From positions 43,705 to 107,704 of the forward strand of contig CAZHKE010000005.1 in the NCBI GenBank assembly GCA_964532485.1: a DNA stretch of 64,000 nucleotides. The letters run 5' to 3'. Every line of letters starts with the position of its first letter. The first letter of the stretch is position 1. The position numbers were made by a program, and so were the translations under genes. Of this stretch, positions 8,546 through 17,674 are shown one piece after another. The notes under the pieces were generated by a model that was not told the origin of the DNA, made no database searches, and saw nothing but the letters and a program-made list of their open reading frames with translations. Source of the stretch: DATBSK01 sp964532485. GTDB lineage: Bacteria > Actinomycetota > Acidimicrobiia > IMCC26256 > PALSA-555.

Positions 8546-9136
8546 ATGCTGAACCCGCTCTCTGGCCCACCGCAGCTCGACCGGGCAACCGCCGAGAAGC
8601 TGAGCCGCGGATGGTGGATGCTCCTGGTCGCCGGCATCATCTCGGTGATCGCAGGGATCCTCATCCTCACGATCGACTGGACGGTCGAGGATCTGGCGGT
8701 CTTCGTCTCGTTCCTGTTCATCGTGAAGGGCGTGCTCACCATCGCCACGCCACCCGTCGAGACCAGCGATCGCAGCTGGAACTTCTTCAAGGGTGCGATC
8801 GAGATCATCGTCGGCATCGCGTTCCTCGCGTGGCCCGAGCCGACCCTGCTGACTGCGGCGATCTTCATCGGCGCGTGGGTCGTGGTGTCGGGTCTCTTCA
8901 CGATCATCGGGGCGATCGCGAACCGTCACGACGTCCAGATGTGGTGGCTGTACCTGATCTTCGGCGTCGTCGAGGTGCCGCTGGGGATCATCCTGTTGAA
9001 CCGGCCGAGCCTGACGCTCGCCATCGCGATCGCGATGGTCGGCATCTGGGCGATCCTCGTGGGCACGCTCGAGATCGTGTCGTCGTTCGAGGTCAAGGAC
9101 CTGCCCCGCAAGCTCGGGATGCGTGACGGATCGTGA
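8546..9136 (+). CDS. HdeD/DUF308-like membrane protein
   Basis: A 196-residue protein with about six membrane spans arranged as three similar helix pairs, beginning RGWWMLLVAGIISVIAGILIL near residue 21. That architecture, with G-[IV]-[IL] turns and a W-P between spans, is typical of the HdeD/DUF308 family, whose best known member protects against acid stress. A GAGGA Shine-Dalgarno lies about six bases before ATG 8546. The stop overlaps the next gene's GTG by four bases. Confidence 0.82.
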   Translation: MLNPLSGPPQLDRATAEKLSRGWWMLLVAGIISVIAGILILTIDWTVEDLAVFVSFLFIVKGVLTIATPPVETSDRSWNFFKGAIEIIVGIAFLAWPEPTLLTAAIFIGAWVVVSGLFTIIGAIANRHDVQMWWLYLIFGVVEVPLGIILLNRPSLTLAIAIAMVGIWAILVGTLEIVSSFEVKDLPRKLGMRDGS

Positions 9137-10344
9137 CGACGTACGCCGACCCCACTGCATCGCTCGATCCCGAGCTCTTCCTCCCCGAGCCGGAGCCGCG
9201 CGAGGTCCGGTACACGGTCATCTCCGTCGACGACCACCTCGTCGAACCGCCGAACATGTTCGAGGGTCGGCTGCCGGCGAAGCTCCAGGACCGCGCACCG
9301 AAGATCGTGACCGATGAGCACGGGCACGAGGTCTGGGAGTTCGAGGGCGAGCGCCACTTCCAGGTCGGGCAGAACGCGGTGGCCGGCCGGCGACCCGAGA
9401 CCGTGAGGATCGAGCCCTTCCGCTTCGACCAGATGCGCCCGGGCTGCTACGACCCCGACGCGCGCGTGCGCGACATGGACATCGGCGGCATCTGGGCGTC
9501 GCTGTGCTTCCCGTCGATGATCACCGGGTTCTGCGGACGCGTCTACTCGCAGATCGCCGATCGAGAGCTCGGCCGGGCGGTCACGCGCGCGTGGAACGAC
9601 TGGATGCACGACGAGTGGTGGGGCTCGCACCCCGACCGCTTCATCCCGCTCGGCATCATCGACCTCACCGACGCCGAGGCCGGCGCCGCCGAGATCCGAC
9701 GCAACGCCGACCGCGGCTTCGTGACCGTGTCGCTGCCCGAGCGTCCGCACCGGATCGGGCTGCCGTCCATCTTCGAGGACCACTGGGAGCCGATCATCCG
9801 TGCGTGCGCGGAGACCGGGACGGTGATCAGCCTGCACGTCGGCTCGTCGGGCATGGCCGAGTTCGCGCCCGGCTGCCCACCGCTCCAGATCGGGGCCACC
9901 CTGTTCGGCCAGCTCTCGTTGACCGCGTGCGCTGAGTGGGTCTGGTCGGCCTGGGCCGTGAAGTACCCCGAGTTGAAGATCGCGATGTCCGAGGGTGGCA
10001 TCGGCTGGGTCGCGATGCTCATCGACCGGCTCGACAACATCGTCGACCGCTCCGGCTACGGCCTCGACGGCTTCGACGGCAGGCGCCCCGCTGACGTGCT
10101 CCGGCAGAGCTTCTGGTTCTGCACCATCGACGACCCGTCGACCATCGAGACGCGCCACGCCATCGGCATCGACCACGTCATGGTCGAGACCGACTACCCG
10201 CACGGCGACGGCACCTGGCCCGACACCCAGGCGGTGATCGAGCGGTGCTGGGGGCACCTGCCCGTCGACGACCTGCGGAAGATGACCCATCAGAACGCGG
10301 CCGCGCTCTACCGCCACCCGCTGCCGCCGAGTCCCGTTCCCTGA
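9133..10344 (+). CDS. Metal-dependent amidohydrolase (amidohydrolase-2 family)
   Basis: A 403-residue TIM-barrel hydrolase or decarboxylase related to aminocarboxymuconate-semialdehyde decarboxylase. The first-strand metal motif reads SVDDHLVEP near residue 31, a conserved His occurs in ISLHVGSSG near 236, and METDYPHGDGTWP near 355 holds the late Asp. The pattern matches the large actinobacterial group annotated as amidohydrolase near steroid or aromatic degradation genes. No signal peptide. GTG 9133 overlaps the previous stop by four bases. Substrate unknown. Confidence 0.85.
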   Translation: MTTYADPTASLDPELFLPEPEPREVRYTVISVDDHLVEPPNMFEGRLPAKLQDRAPKIVTDEHGHEVWEFEGERHFQVGQNAVAGRRPETVRIEPFRFDQMRPGCYDPDARVRDMDIGGIWASLCFPSMITGFCGRVYSQIADRELGRAVTRAWNDWMHDEWWGSHPDRFIPLGIIDLTDAEAGAAEIRRNADRGFVTVSLPERPHRIGLPSIFEDHWEPIIRACAETGTVISLHVGSSGMAEFAPGCPPLQIGATLFGQLSLTACAEWVWSAWAVKYPELKIAMSEGGIGWVAMLIDRLDNIVDRSGYGLDGFDGRRPADVLRQSFWFCTIDDPSTIETRHAIGIDHVMVETDYPHGDGTWPDTQAVIERCWGHLPVDDLRKMTHQNAAALYRHPLPPSPVP

Positions 10345-10356
10345 TCAGGACCCGGC

Positions 10357-11574
10357 GTGCAGGAGCACGGCAGGCCGGCCGGTGAGATCCTCGCCGACCT
10401 CGACGAGCGGCAGGGCCGCGATCCCGACGTCCACGGAGCCCGCCTCTTCGGTCTGACGTACCCGACCGGCCGGGCCGAGCTCGAGGAGCTCGTGCACGCG
10501 GTGTACTCGCGATACCTCTTCGGCAACGCGCTGAACCCGTACAAGTTCGTCGAGCTCGCCGCGCTCGAGGCCGACGTGCTGGCCGATGTCGGCTCGCTCG
10601 TGCACCTGCCCGACGGTGGGGGCGGGACGATGACGTCGGGTGGCACGGAGTCCATCCTGATGTCGATGCTCGTCAACCGGGAGCGAGCACGCGCGCGTGG
10701 CATCGAACGGCCACGAGTCGTCGCCGCGGTCACTGCGCACCCCGCGTACGCGAAGGCCGCGCACTACTTCGACATGGAGCTCGTCCAGTACCCGGTCGAC
10801 GACCGATGGCGTGCCGACGTCGGAGCGGCCGAGGCGGTCGTCGACGATCGCACTGCCGTGCTCGTGGCGTCGGCGTTCTCGTATCCCCACGGTGTGATGG
10901 ACCCGGTGGTCGACCTCGCCGCGCTCGCTGCGGAGCACGGCGTGGGGTGTCACGTCGACGCGTGCATCGGCAGCTTCGTGCTCCCCTTCCTCGAGCGGCT
11001 CGGGCACGACGTCCCACCCTGGGACTTCCGGGTCGAGGGTGTCACCGAGATCTCGGCCGACATCCACAAGTACGGCTTCGTCCCGAAGGGGGCGTCGGTT
11101 GTCCTCCATCGCGACGCCGACTGGTTCGGTCATCAGGTGTTCCTCTACGACCGGTGGCCGTCCGGGCTCTACGGGTCACCGGCGATGGCCGGCGCACGTG
11201 CGGCCGCTCCCATCGCGGCCGCATGGGCGATGCTGCGCCTCCTCGGCCTCCAGGGGTACACGGAGATCCAACGCGACCTCGCGGCGACGACCGCGCACGT
11301 GCGGGCTGCGATCGACGCGACGCCGGCTGTCGACATCGTCGGCGATCCCGTGGGGCCGGTGCTCGCGATGCAGGCGGACGACGTCGACCTCTACGCGGTC
11401 GGTGACGTCATGGATGATCGAGGCTGGAACCTCAATCGCAACACCGATCCGCGCGGCTTGCACCTCATGCTCTCGCCCGCACACGGAGCCATCGTCGACG
11501 AGCTGCTGGATGACTTCGCCGACGCCGTCGCCCACCACGGTGCGTCACGCGGCGTCGAGCCCCGCTACTCCTGA
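10357..11574 (+). CDS. PLP-dependent lyase/decarboxylase, sphingosine-1-phosphate-lyase-like
   Basis: A 405-residue fold-type I PLP enzyme of group II decarboxylases. TSGGTESI at 93-100 binds the cofactor phosphate, HVDACIGSF near 199 contains the Asp facing the pyridine nitrogen, and the Schiff-base Lys is K238 in SADIHKYGFVPKG. This last motif and the GSPAMAGAR stretch resemble eukaryote-type sphingosine-1-phosphate lyase and its bacterial relatives rather than glutamate decarboxylase. The reaction could be phosphoaldehyde-releasing C-C cleavage or amino-acid decarboxylation; the sequence does not decide. It starts at GTG 13 bp after the amidohydrolase. Confidence 0.87.
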   Translation: MQEHGRPAGEILADLDERQGRDPDVHGARLFGLTYPTGRAELEELVHAVYSRYLFGNALNPYKFVELAALEADVLADVGSLVHLPDGGGGTMTSGGTESILMSMLVNRERARARGIERPRVVAAVTAHPAYAKAAHYFDMELVQYPVDDRWRADVGAAEAVVDDRTAVLVASAFSYPHGVMDPVVDLAALAAEHGVGCHVDACIGSFVLPFLERLGHDVPPWDFRVEGVTEISADIHKYGFVPKGASVVLHRDADWFGHQVFLYDRWPSGLYGSPAMAGARAAAPIAAAWAMLRLLGLQGYTEIQRDLAATTAHVRAAIDATPAVDIVGDPVGPVLAMQADDVDLYAVGDVMDDRGWNLNRNTDPRGLHLMLSPAHGAIVDELLDDFADAVAHHGASRGVEPRYS

Positions 11575-11631
11575 GCGCTCTCGCTCTGGCGCTCCGAGTC
11601 GCGCGCGCTTCGGTTGTCGGGCGGGTGCGTC

Positions 11632-11637
11632 TAGCGT
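11632..11637 (+). promoter_or_regulatory. -10 box, leaderless promoter
   Basis: TAGCGT six bases before GTG 11644. Confidence 0.45.
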
Positions 11638-11643
11638 CGCGCT

Positions 11644-12570
11644 GTGGGTGACTCGCGTCGTGCGGCGCTGCGGTGGCACCGCTTGTCGGTCGACGGCCGC
11701 GCCGCCTCGTGCCTCGAGGCCGGTGAGGGTCCCCCGGTCGTCTTCCTGCACGGGTTCGGACTCAGTCACCACGCGTACCGCGCCCCGGTGCGACGCCTCG
11801 CCGCGACGGGCGTTCGCGTCCTCGCGCCCGCGCTCCCGGGCTTCGGCGGCACCGCCGCGCTCCCCGCGGCGGCCGGTGACCTGCACGGATACGCAGGCTG
11901 GGTGACGGCGTTCCTCGACGCCATGCGGGTGAAGGGCCCGGTCCTGCTCGTCGGGCACTCCTTCGGCGGCGGGATCGCCATCGTGACCGCGCACGACCAT
12001 CCGGCTCGCGTCGGCGGGCTCGTGCTCGTCAACGCCGTCGGTGGCGCGACCTGGACGCACGACGGCGAGCTCGTGCGCGACATCTCGGAGCGGCCGCTCT
12101 GGGACTGGGGCCTGCGGTTCTCGGCCGACGTCCGGAGCGCCCGGGGGCTGGCTCGCGTGCTGCCGGTGGTCGTGGCCGAGGCGGTGCCGAACCTCGTGCT
12201 CGACCCGCGCGCGTTCGTGCGGGCCGCGCGCCTCGCGCGCACCGCCGATCTCACCGACGAGCTCGAGACCCTGCGGCGTCGCGGGCTGCCCGTCGTCATC
12301 GTCTGGTCGCCGCACGACCAGGTCGTCACCGAGGCGTCTGTCGACGCGCTGCGCGAGGCGCTCGGTGACGCGCCCGCGATCAGCGTGCCCGGTGGGCACA
12401 GCTGGCTCCTCGCCGATCCCGAGCACTTCGGTGAGGTGATGACGAACGTCGTCGCCGTCGCCGAGCGCGCCCACTGGCTCGACGCGGGCCGCGTCCGGCA
12501 CTGGTGGCGACGCATGCGCGCTCGCCTCGGCGGCAAGCGCGCGCCGGCCCCCGACATCGGCACCGGCTGA
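11644..12570 (+). CDS. Alpha/beta hydrolase
   Basis: A 308-residue alpha/beta-fold hydrolase. The oxyanion motif HGFG is at 36-39, the nucleophile elbow GHSFGG has S106, an acid residue is likely in WSPHDQV near 221, and the catalytic His is in VPGGHSWLL near 251. No signal peptide. The C-terminal 40 residues are basic and Arg-rich (HWWRRMRARLGGKR), which could favour membrane association. Its stop codon directly abuts the GTG of the acyltransferase, so the two are almost certainly cotranscribed; an ester hydrolase paired with an O-acyltransferase would suit lipid or envelope modification. Confidence 0.88.
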   Translation: MGDSRRAALRWHRLSVDGRAASCLEAGEGPPVVFLHGFGLSHHAYRAPVRRLAATGVRVLAPALPGFGGTAALPAAAGDLHGYAGWVTAFLDAMRVKGPVLLVGHSFGGGIAIVTAHDHPARVGGLVLVNAVGGATWTHDGELVRDISERPLWDWGLRFSADVRSARGLARVLPVVVAEAVPNLVLDPRAFVRAARLARTADLTDELETLRRRGLPVVIVWSPHDQVVTEASVDALREALGDAPAISVPGGHSWLLADPEHFGEVMTNVVAVAERAHWLDAGRVRHWWRRMRARLGGKRAPAPDIGTG

Positions 12571-14535
12571 GTGGCACCGGGAGCCGCGGGGGCAGAGCGG
12601 CTCGCCACCGACGCGGGCACCGCGGCGCCGTCGATCCCGTACCAGCCGGGGCTCGACGGCCTGCGCGCCGTCGCGGTCGGTGCCGTGCTGCTGTACCACG
12701 GTGGTGTCGCGTGGATGCGCGGCGGCTTTCTCGGCGTCGACATCTTCTTCGTCCTCTCGGGCTACCTCATCACGACCCTGTTGCTCGTCGAGTGGGGTCG
12801 AACCGGGCGCATCCGCCTGCTCGCGTTCTGGGCGCGCCGTGCGCGGCGACTGCTGCCTGCACTCGCGCTGTTGCTCGTCGGTGTCGTGCTGTTCGGGCTG
12901 CTCGTTGCCGCACCCGAGACCCTTGATCGGTTGCGCGACGACGCGCTCTCCGCGATCGGCTACGTGGCGAACTGGCGGTTCATCGCGTCGGGGCAGGGCT
13001 ACTTCGACCAGTTCGCCGAGCCGTCACCGCTGCGCCACACGTGGTCGCTGGCGATCGAGGAGCAGTTCTACCTGCTGTGGCCGTTCATCCTGCTGGCGCT
13101 GCTGCACTGGCGCCCACGGCTGACGACGCTCGCTCGCGTCTTCGCCGCCGGCGCGATCGTCTCCGCCGCGCTCATGGCGGTGCTCGTGAACCCCGGAGGC
13201 GACCCTTCGCGCGTGTACTACGGCACCGACACCCGCGCACAGGCGTTGCTCGTCGGGGCGGCGCTGGCTGCGGTCACCCTGCGCCTGCGCACCCGTCGCG
13301 ACGGCCCGGGCCCCGGTGCACCCTGGGTCAGGGCCGGGGTCGCGGGTGGCGTGGTGCTCGGCCTCCTGCTCGTGCTCGTGCGCGACACGTCGTCATGGAT
13401 GTATCGAGGCGGCTACCTGCTCGCTGCCGTGGCGACCGCCGCGGTCATCGGTGCCGCGATCCAGCCCAAGCGCAACGCGATCCGCTCGGCACTCGGCCCG
13501 GCGCCACTCCGGTGGGTGGGGGCGATCTCGTACGGTCTCTACCTCTGGCACTGGCCGGTGTACCTCACGCTGACGAACGAGCGCACGGGCCTCGACGGCA
13601 CCGGGCTGCTCGTCGTCCGCATCGCAGTGTCGTTCGCAGCCGCCACCGTGTCGTACTACCTCGTCGAGCTGCCCGTTCGACATCGACAGCTGCTGCGCGA
13701 CGTCCCGCGCGCGCTCGTCGCGATCCCCGTGGTCGCGGCGATTCTCGCGTTCGCCTTCCTGGCGATCCCGACCGTGCGCGGTGACGAGTCCGGCGAGGTC
13801 GCAGCCGTGGGTCGGACCGAGCCGGCACCTCCCGGGTCCACCACGCCGCCGGCTTCCGTGCTGGTCGTCGGCGACTCGGTCGCCCGGACGATGGGTGACG
13901 GGTTCGACCGGGCATCGCACGCCGCCGGCGTCGAGCTCTTCAACCGCGGTCAGCTGGCGTGCGGGCTCGCGCAACGCGGTCGCATCGAACGCGGCGGGCA
14001 GTGGGTCGACACCGAACCCGCGTGTGACGGCTGGCCGACGCAGTGGAAGAGCTGGGTCGACGAGATCGCGCCCGAGGTCTCCGTCGTACTGTTCGACGTG
14101 TTCGTGGTGTCCGATCTCGAGATCGACGGAGCGACGCTCGAGCTCGGGTCGAAGGCGTCCGACGCCTATCTGCGGAAGCAGCTGGAGCGTGGGATCGCCA
14201 TCCTGCGGTCACACGACGGGCGCGTGGTCCTGCTGACCGCGCCGTACAACCACCGCCCCGAGGTCGTCGGTCAGCCCGCTCGCTGGGCCGAGGACGATCG
14301 CGCGCGTGTCGACCACTGGAACGAGGTCCTGCGCTCGGTCGTGGAGGATCTCGGTGACTCGGCGGTCACCCTCGCCGACCTCAACGACCATCTCTCACCG
14401 CAGGGCAGGTACACGAACACCCGGAAGGGCGTCGAGCTGCGCTACGACGGCGTGCACTTCAACCCCGAGGCGGGCGAGCTCGTCTTCGGGTGGCTGCTCC
14501 CGCAGCTGGGTGCACCTCAGGCAGAGACGATCTGA
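12571..14535 (+). CDS. OafA/YrhL-type acyltransferase with C-terminal SGNH domain
   Basis: A 654-residue envelope O-acyltransferase. The N-terminal half is an acyltransferase-3 domain: YQPGLDGLRAVAVGAVLLYH near 24-43 holds the conserved Arg and His, FFVLSGYLIT follows, and about ten membrane spans extend to near 400. A linker of Pro/Thr/Ser leads to an extracytoplasmic SGNH-like domain with VVGDSVARTMGDG (block I Ser) near 430 and DGVHFNPEAG (block V Asp/His) near 637. This fusion architecture typically acetylates cell-surface polysaccharide, peptidoglycan or lipids. It starts at GTG directly after the hydrolase stop and overlaps the convergent gene by 19 bp at its 3' end. Confidence 0.92.
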   Translation: MAPGAAGAERLATDAGTAAPSIPYQPGLDGLRAVAVGAVLLYHGGVAWMRGGFLGVDIFFVLSGYLITTLLLVEWGRTGRIRLLAFWARRARRLLPALALLLVGVVLFGLLVAAPETLDRLRDDALSAIGYVANWRFIASGQGYFDQFAEPSPLRHTWSLAIEEQFYLLWPFILLALLHWRPRLTTLARVFAAGAIVSAALMAVLVNPGGDPSRVYYGTDTRAQALLVGAALAAVTLRLRTRRDGPGPGAPWVRAGVAGGVVLGLLLVLVRDTSSWMYRGGYLLAAVATAAVIGAAIQPKRNAIRSALGPAPLRWVGAISYGLYLWHWPVYLTLTNERTGLDGTGLLVVRIAVSFAAATVSYYLVELPVRHRQLLRDVPRALVAIPVVAAILAFAFLAIPTVRGDESGEVAAVGRTEPAPPGSTTPPASVLVVGDSVARTMGDGFDRASHAAGVELFNRGQLACGLAQRGRIERGGQWVDTEPACDGWPTQWKSWVDEIAPEVSVVLFDVFVVSDLEIDGATLELGSKASDAYLRKQLERGIAILRSHDGRVVLLTAPYNHRPEVVGQPARWAEDDRARVDHWNEVLRSVVEDLGDSAVTLADLNDHLSPQGRYTNTRKGVELRYDGVHFNPEAGELVFGWLLPQLGAPQAETI

Positions 14536-15077
14536 CAGTCGTCGTTGGCGGCGAACGCCTCGAGGAGCGGCGCGGCGTCGGCAGTCCGCGCCGCCGAGAA
14601 CGCGGCCTGGATCGCCTCCAACCCGGCCTCGAGCGCGTCCTGCGCGGTCCGCGCCGCGGTCGTGAACGTCTCGGGGTCCTTCGTCGAGGCCTGCGCGAGC
14701 GACTTCTTCGCTTGCGAGACGGTGCGCTGCACCTGCGTGAAGCCCTCACGCATCGTCGCCGCGATCTGCTGGCCGCCCTTCACGTCGGGCTTGCCGGCGT
14801 CCTTCAGCTCCGCGACGAGCTTCTTGGTCTGCTGCTGCGTCGTCGTGAGCAGCTTCCCGAGGCGCTTCTTGACGTCGGCTGCCGACTTGGGCGGCGCCTT
14901 CGCGGTCTTCGTGCTCGCCGAGCTGATCTGCGTGCCCCACGTGTCGAGCGCTCCGCAGACCGACGACGTCCACGCCTTGGGAGACGCGCCGGCTCCAGCA
15001 GCGGGGGCGGCGAGCAGGAGGGTCAGCGCCGCGACGAGGGCAGCTGCGGTGGCGAGACGACGGGGAGCAGGAGTCAC
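14517..15077 (-). CDS. Secreted alpha-helical protein, unknown function
   Basis: A 186-residue exported protein. The GTG start gives a short basic N-region then a signal peptide ending AAPAAGAGA near residue 29. The mature part is Lys/Ala/Gln-rich and predicted helical (PKSAADVKKRLGKLL, QQQTKKLVAELKDAG), with just two Cys, one near the mature N-terminus and one five residues from the C-terminus, that could form a disulfide closing the helical bundle. I do not recognise a family. TAGCGT eight bases upstream of GTG 15077 supports this start over longer readings. The 3' end overlaps the acyltransferase by 19 bp tail to tail. Confidence 0.78.
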   Translation of the reverse strand: MTPAPRRLATAAALVAALTLLLAAPAAGAGASPKAWTSSVCGALDTWGTQISSASTKTAKAPPKSAADVKKRLGKLLTTTQQQTKKLVAELKDAGKPDVKGGQQIAATMREGFTQVQRTVSQAKKSLAQASTKDPETFTTAARTAQDALEAGLEAIQAAFSAARTADAAPLLEAFAANDDCQIVSA

Positions 15078-15085
15078 GAGGGTGC

Positions 15086-15091
15086 ACGCTA
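15086..15091 (-). promoter_or_regulatory. -10 box, leaderless promoter
   Basis: TAGCGT on the minus strand, eight bases before GTG 15077. Confidence 0.4.
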
Positions 15092-15194
15092 GCGAAGCCG
15101 CCCCCTCGCGATGCCACTCGCGTCGATGGCGCCGGTCGGCCGGTCCTCCGAGCGCGGTTTGACTCGGGGGTCCCCCGACACCGCAGACTGTGGC

Positions 15195-15743
15195 GTGCCC
15201 CGACGTCCTGCGATCCTCCTCACGTGCCTCACCGCGGCTGCGATCGCCGCAGTGCCTCTCTCGCTGGGCGCGCTCACCGCGAGCGCCGCGCAGAACGAGC
15301 CCGAGGTCGAGATCGAGTCGGTGACTCCGCCCGGCGGTCCGCCGGGGACGGAGATCGCCTACGGCCTCGCCGGCACCGACGAGGCCGGCAGCCGCGAGTG
15401 CGCGACGTCGAGTGCGTATCGCCTCGAGTTCCTCGCTCCCGACGGCACGCTCGTCGCCACCGGCGGCGAGACCGTCGCCGTCCCCGCGACCGCGCAACCG
15501 GGTGACTCGTTCATCCGCCTCGTCTGCTACGTACCCGACGCGACCGGCCGCCGAGTGATCTACGGGCTCTGCGCCGGCTTCGCCGTCACGTCCGAAGGTC
15601 AGGCCGTGCCCGACGCCAGATCGACCGTCGCGGCCGACTGTCCGCCGACTCCCAGGCTCGTCCTCGGACAGTCGGTGATCGCCGTCGAACGCGCGATGTC
15701 AGAAGCGTTCAACCCGCTGCTGTACTTCCCGCTGCCCAAGTAG
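15195..15743 (+). CDS. Secreted protein, probable Ig-like fold, unknown function
   Basis: A 182-residue exported protein. From GTG 15195 the product starts with a signal peptide whose hydrophobic core is AILLTCLTAAAIAAVPLSL and whose probable cleavage is after TASA. The mature chain opens with EVEIESVTPPGGPPGTEIAYGLAG, a proline/glycine pattern common in bacterial Ig-like domains, and has five Cys (two of them in CYVPDATGRRVIYGLC). CAGACT lies five bases upstream of the GTG. An upstream in-frame start at 15111 is possible but would hide the signal peptide. No function can be named. Confidence 0.72.
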   Translation: MPRRPAILLTCLTAAAIAAVPLSLGALTASAAQNEPEVEIESVTPPGGPPGTEIAYGLAGTDEAGSRECATSSAYRLEFLAPDGTLVATGGETVAVPATAQPGDSFIRLVCYVPDATGRRVIYGLCAGFAVTSEGQAVPDARSTVAADCPPTPRLVLGQSVIAVERAMSEAFNPLLYFPLPK

Positions 15744-15786
15744 ACGAAGACCGGCCCAGGAACGCCCAACCGCACCGGCCCCCGGG

Positions 15787-15792
15787 CAGAAT
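15787..15792 (+). promoter_or_regulatory. -10 box, leaderless promoter
   Basis: CAGAAT six bases before ATG 15799. Confidence 0.45.
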
Positions 15793-15798
15793 GACCCG

Positions 15799-16413
15799 AT
15801 GGCCGAGCTCGGGATCCTTGCCCTCGCGTTCGTCGCCGGATCGATCCCCTTCTCGAACCTGGTCGCCCGCAGGTCTCGGGGCGTCGACCTCCGCGACACC
15901 GACTACAACTCGGTCTCGGGCAGCTCGCTCTACCGCGTCGCCGGCTTCGGGGCGCTCGTCGTCTCGGGGCTGTGCGATCTCGCCAAGGGCGCGATCGGCC
16001 CGCTCCTCGCCGGACCCGACCGGCCGGTGCTCGCCGCGCTCGCGGGTGGCGTCGCGGTCATCGGTCACAACTGGTCGCCGTTCCTGCGCGGCCTCGGGGG
16101 GCGCGGCGTCGGCCCGGCGCTCGGCTCGCTGCTCGTCAACGCGTGGCCCGGCGTCGTGCTGCTGCTCGGGGCGATGATCGCCGGCAAGGTGTTCCGCCAG
16201 ACCGGCCTCGGCGGCTTCGTCGGCGAGCTCGCGCTCACGCCCGTGCTCGCGCTCACGAGCGGTGCCGCCGGCGCGCTCGCCGGTGCCGCAGTGGCGGCGC
16301 CGATGCTCGTGAAGCGCGCCGTCGGCAACTCGCGTCCGCGTGAGCCCGGCTGGCGGCCCTACGTGCAGCGGCTCCTCTACGACCGTGACCCCGAGACCCC
16401 GGCGGCGCCGTGA
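15799..16413 (+). CDS. PlsY-like acyltransferase family protein, divergent
   Basis: A 204-residue polytopic protein of the acyl-phosphate:glycerol-3-phosphate acyltransferase (PlsY) family. It keeps GSIPFSNLVARRSRGVDLR at the N-terminus, D-x-x-K-G in DLAKGAIGP near 60, and GHNWSPFLRGLGGRGVG near 88, equivalent to the family's GH..P.F...GGKGVAT. The first catalytic stretch, normally GSGNxGATN, instead reads YNSVSGSSLYRVAG, so the G3P/acyl-phosphate site is altered and activity may differ. About five membrane spans. Its TGA overlaps the MFS gene start by four bases. Confidence 0.78.
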   Translation: MAELGILALAFVAGSIPFSNLVARRSRGVDLRDTDYNSVSGSSLYRVAGFGALVVSGLCDLAKGAIGPLLAGPDRPVLAALAGGVAVIGHNWSPFLRGLGGRGVGPALGSLLVNAWPGVVLLLGAMIAGKVFRQTGLGGFVGELALTPVLALTSGAAGALAGAAVAAPMLVKRAVGNSRPREPGWRPYVQRLLYDRDPETPAAP

Positions 16414-17645
16414 CGGTGACTGCGCTCGTCCAGCGCCAGGGCTTCCGCAACCTCCTCATCGGCCAGGGCGTCTCGGGTCTCGGCGACTGGATGGGGACGA
16501 TCGCGTTCATGGCGATCGCCCTCGAGCTCACCGGGTCGCCGCTCGCGGTGGGGGGGATCCTGACGTTGCGACTGCTCCCCGCGGCCGTCGGAGGGCCGCT
16601 GGCGGCCCGTGCCGTCAAGCACTGGGACCGGCGTCGCACGATGCTCGCGATGGACGCGGTGCGTGCGGGCGTCATCGCGGCCGTTCCGCTGTTCCAGGCG
16701 ATCTGGTGGGTGTACACGTGCGCGTTCGTGCTCGAGGTGGCGAGCCTCGTCTTCCTCCCCGCGCGTGACGCGTCGATCCCCGAGCTCGTCGACACCGAAG
16801 ACCTCCCGGTCGCCAACGGGCTCGTGCTCGGGTCGTCGTACGGCACGATCCCGCTCGGGGCGGGCGCGTTCGCCGCCGTCGCGGCGCTGCCCTTCGCCGA
16901 CCTCTTCGATCGTCCGTTCGCACTCGTCTTCTGGATCGACGCGTTGACGTTCCTGGTGTCGTTCGCGTTCATCGCGCGACTCTCCGAGCTCGCCGCGGAC
17001 GACGGCGTGGACGGCGCGGTCGAGGACGTGCGCTTCCTCGACGCGTTCCGCATCCCGCTCGTGCGGGCAGTGATGCCGGCCGCGCTCGCGGTCGCGCTCG
17101 GGCTCGGAGCGCTCTTCTCGCTGGGGATCGTCTTCGTGCGAGACGTGCTGGGCGCGTCCGACACCGAGTTCGGCGTGCTGATCGCCCTCTTCGGCGTCGG
17201 TGCGGTGCTCGGGCTCGGGGTCCTTCAGCTGCGTCGTGGCCAAGACCCGCTGGTCGAGACGCGGCTCGGCGTGGCCGCGATTGGCTGCATCGTCGCGCTG
17301 TTCAGCCTCGCGACATCGGTGTGGCTCGCCTACGCGGGTGCGGCGGCGTTCGGGGCCGCGGCTGCGTACTCGCTGTCGTCGGGGATGGGAGCGCTGCAGT
17401 CGCGGCTCGAGGGGCACCAGCGCGTGCTGGCGTTCGCGGCGTTCCACGTCGTCATCCGCATCGGGCTCAGCCTTGCTGCTGTGGGCGCCGGCCTCGCCGG
17501 GGACCTCCTCGACGACGTGACGTGGCCGTGGGTCGGTGATCTCGAGCCGTCCCGGGTGGTGCTGCTGTGCTCGGGGCTCCTCGTGGTGCTGTCGTCGGCG
17601 CTCGTCCGGCTGCGCGAGAGTCCTGGGACGGCCGGAGACCCCTGA
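16410..17645 (+). CDS. MFS transporter
   Basis: A 411-residue major facilitator with about 12 spans. The N-terminal segment RNLLIGQGVSGLGDWMGTIAF and the cytoplasmic loop AVKHWDRRRTMLAMDAVRAG (equivalent to the A-motif) are like the enterobactin-exporter/MFS_3 group. Substrate cannot be read. GTG 16410 overlaps the PlsY-like stop. A DegV gene follows 29 bp downstream in the same direction. Confidence 0.85.
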   Translation: MTVTALVQRQGFRNLLIGQGVSGLGDWMGTIAFMAIALELTGSPLAVGGILTLRLLPAAVGGPLAARAVKHWDRRRTMLAMDAVRAGVIAAVPLFQAIWWVYTCAFVLEVASLVFLPARDASIPELVDTEDLPVANGLVLGSSYGTIPLGAGAFAAVAALPFADLFDRPFALVFWIDALTFLVSFAFIARLSELAADDGVDGAVEDVRFLDAFRIPLVRAVMPAALAVALGLGALFSLGIVFVRDVLGASDTEFGVLIALFGVGAVLGLGVLQLRRGQDPLVETRLGVAAIGCIVALFSLATSVWLAYAGAAAFGAAAAYSLSSGMGALQSRLEGHQRVLAFAAFHVVIRIGLSLAAVGAGLAGDLLDDVTWPWVGDLEPSRVVLLCSGLLVVLSSALVRLRESPGTAGDP

Positions 17646-17674
17646 ACGGCGCTGCGGCGCCAGGAGCCCCCCTC

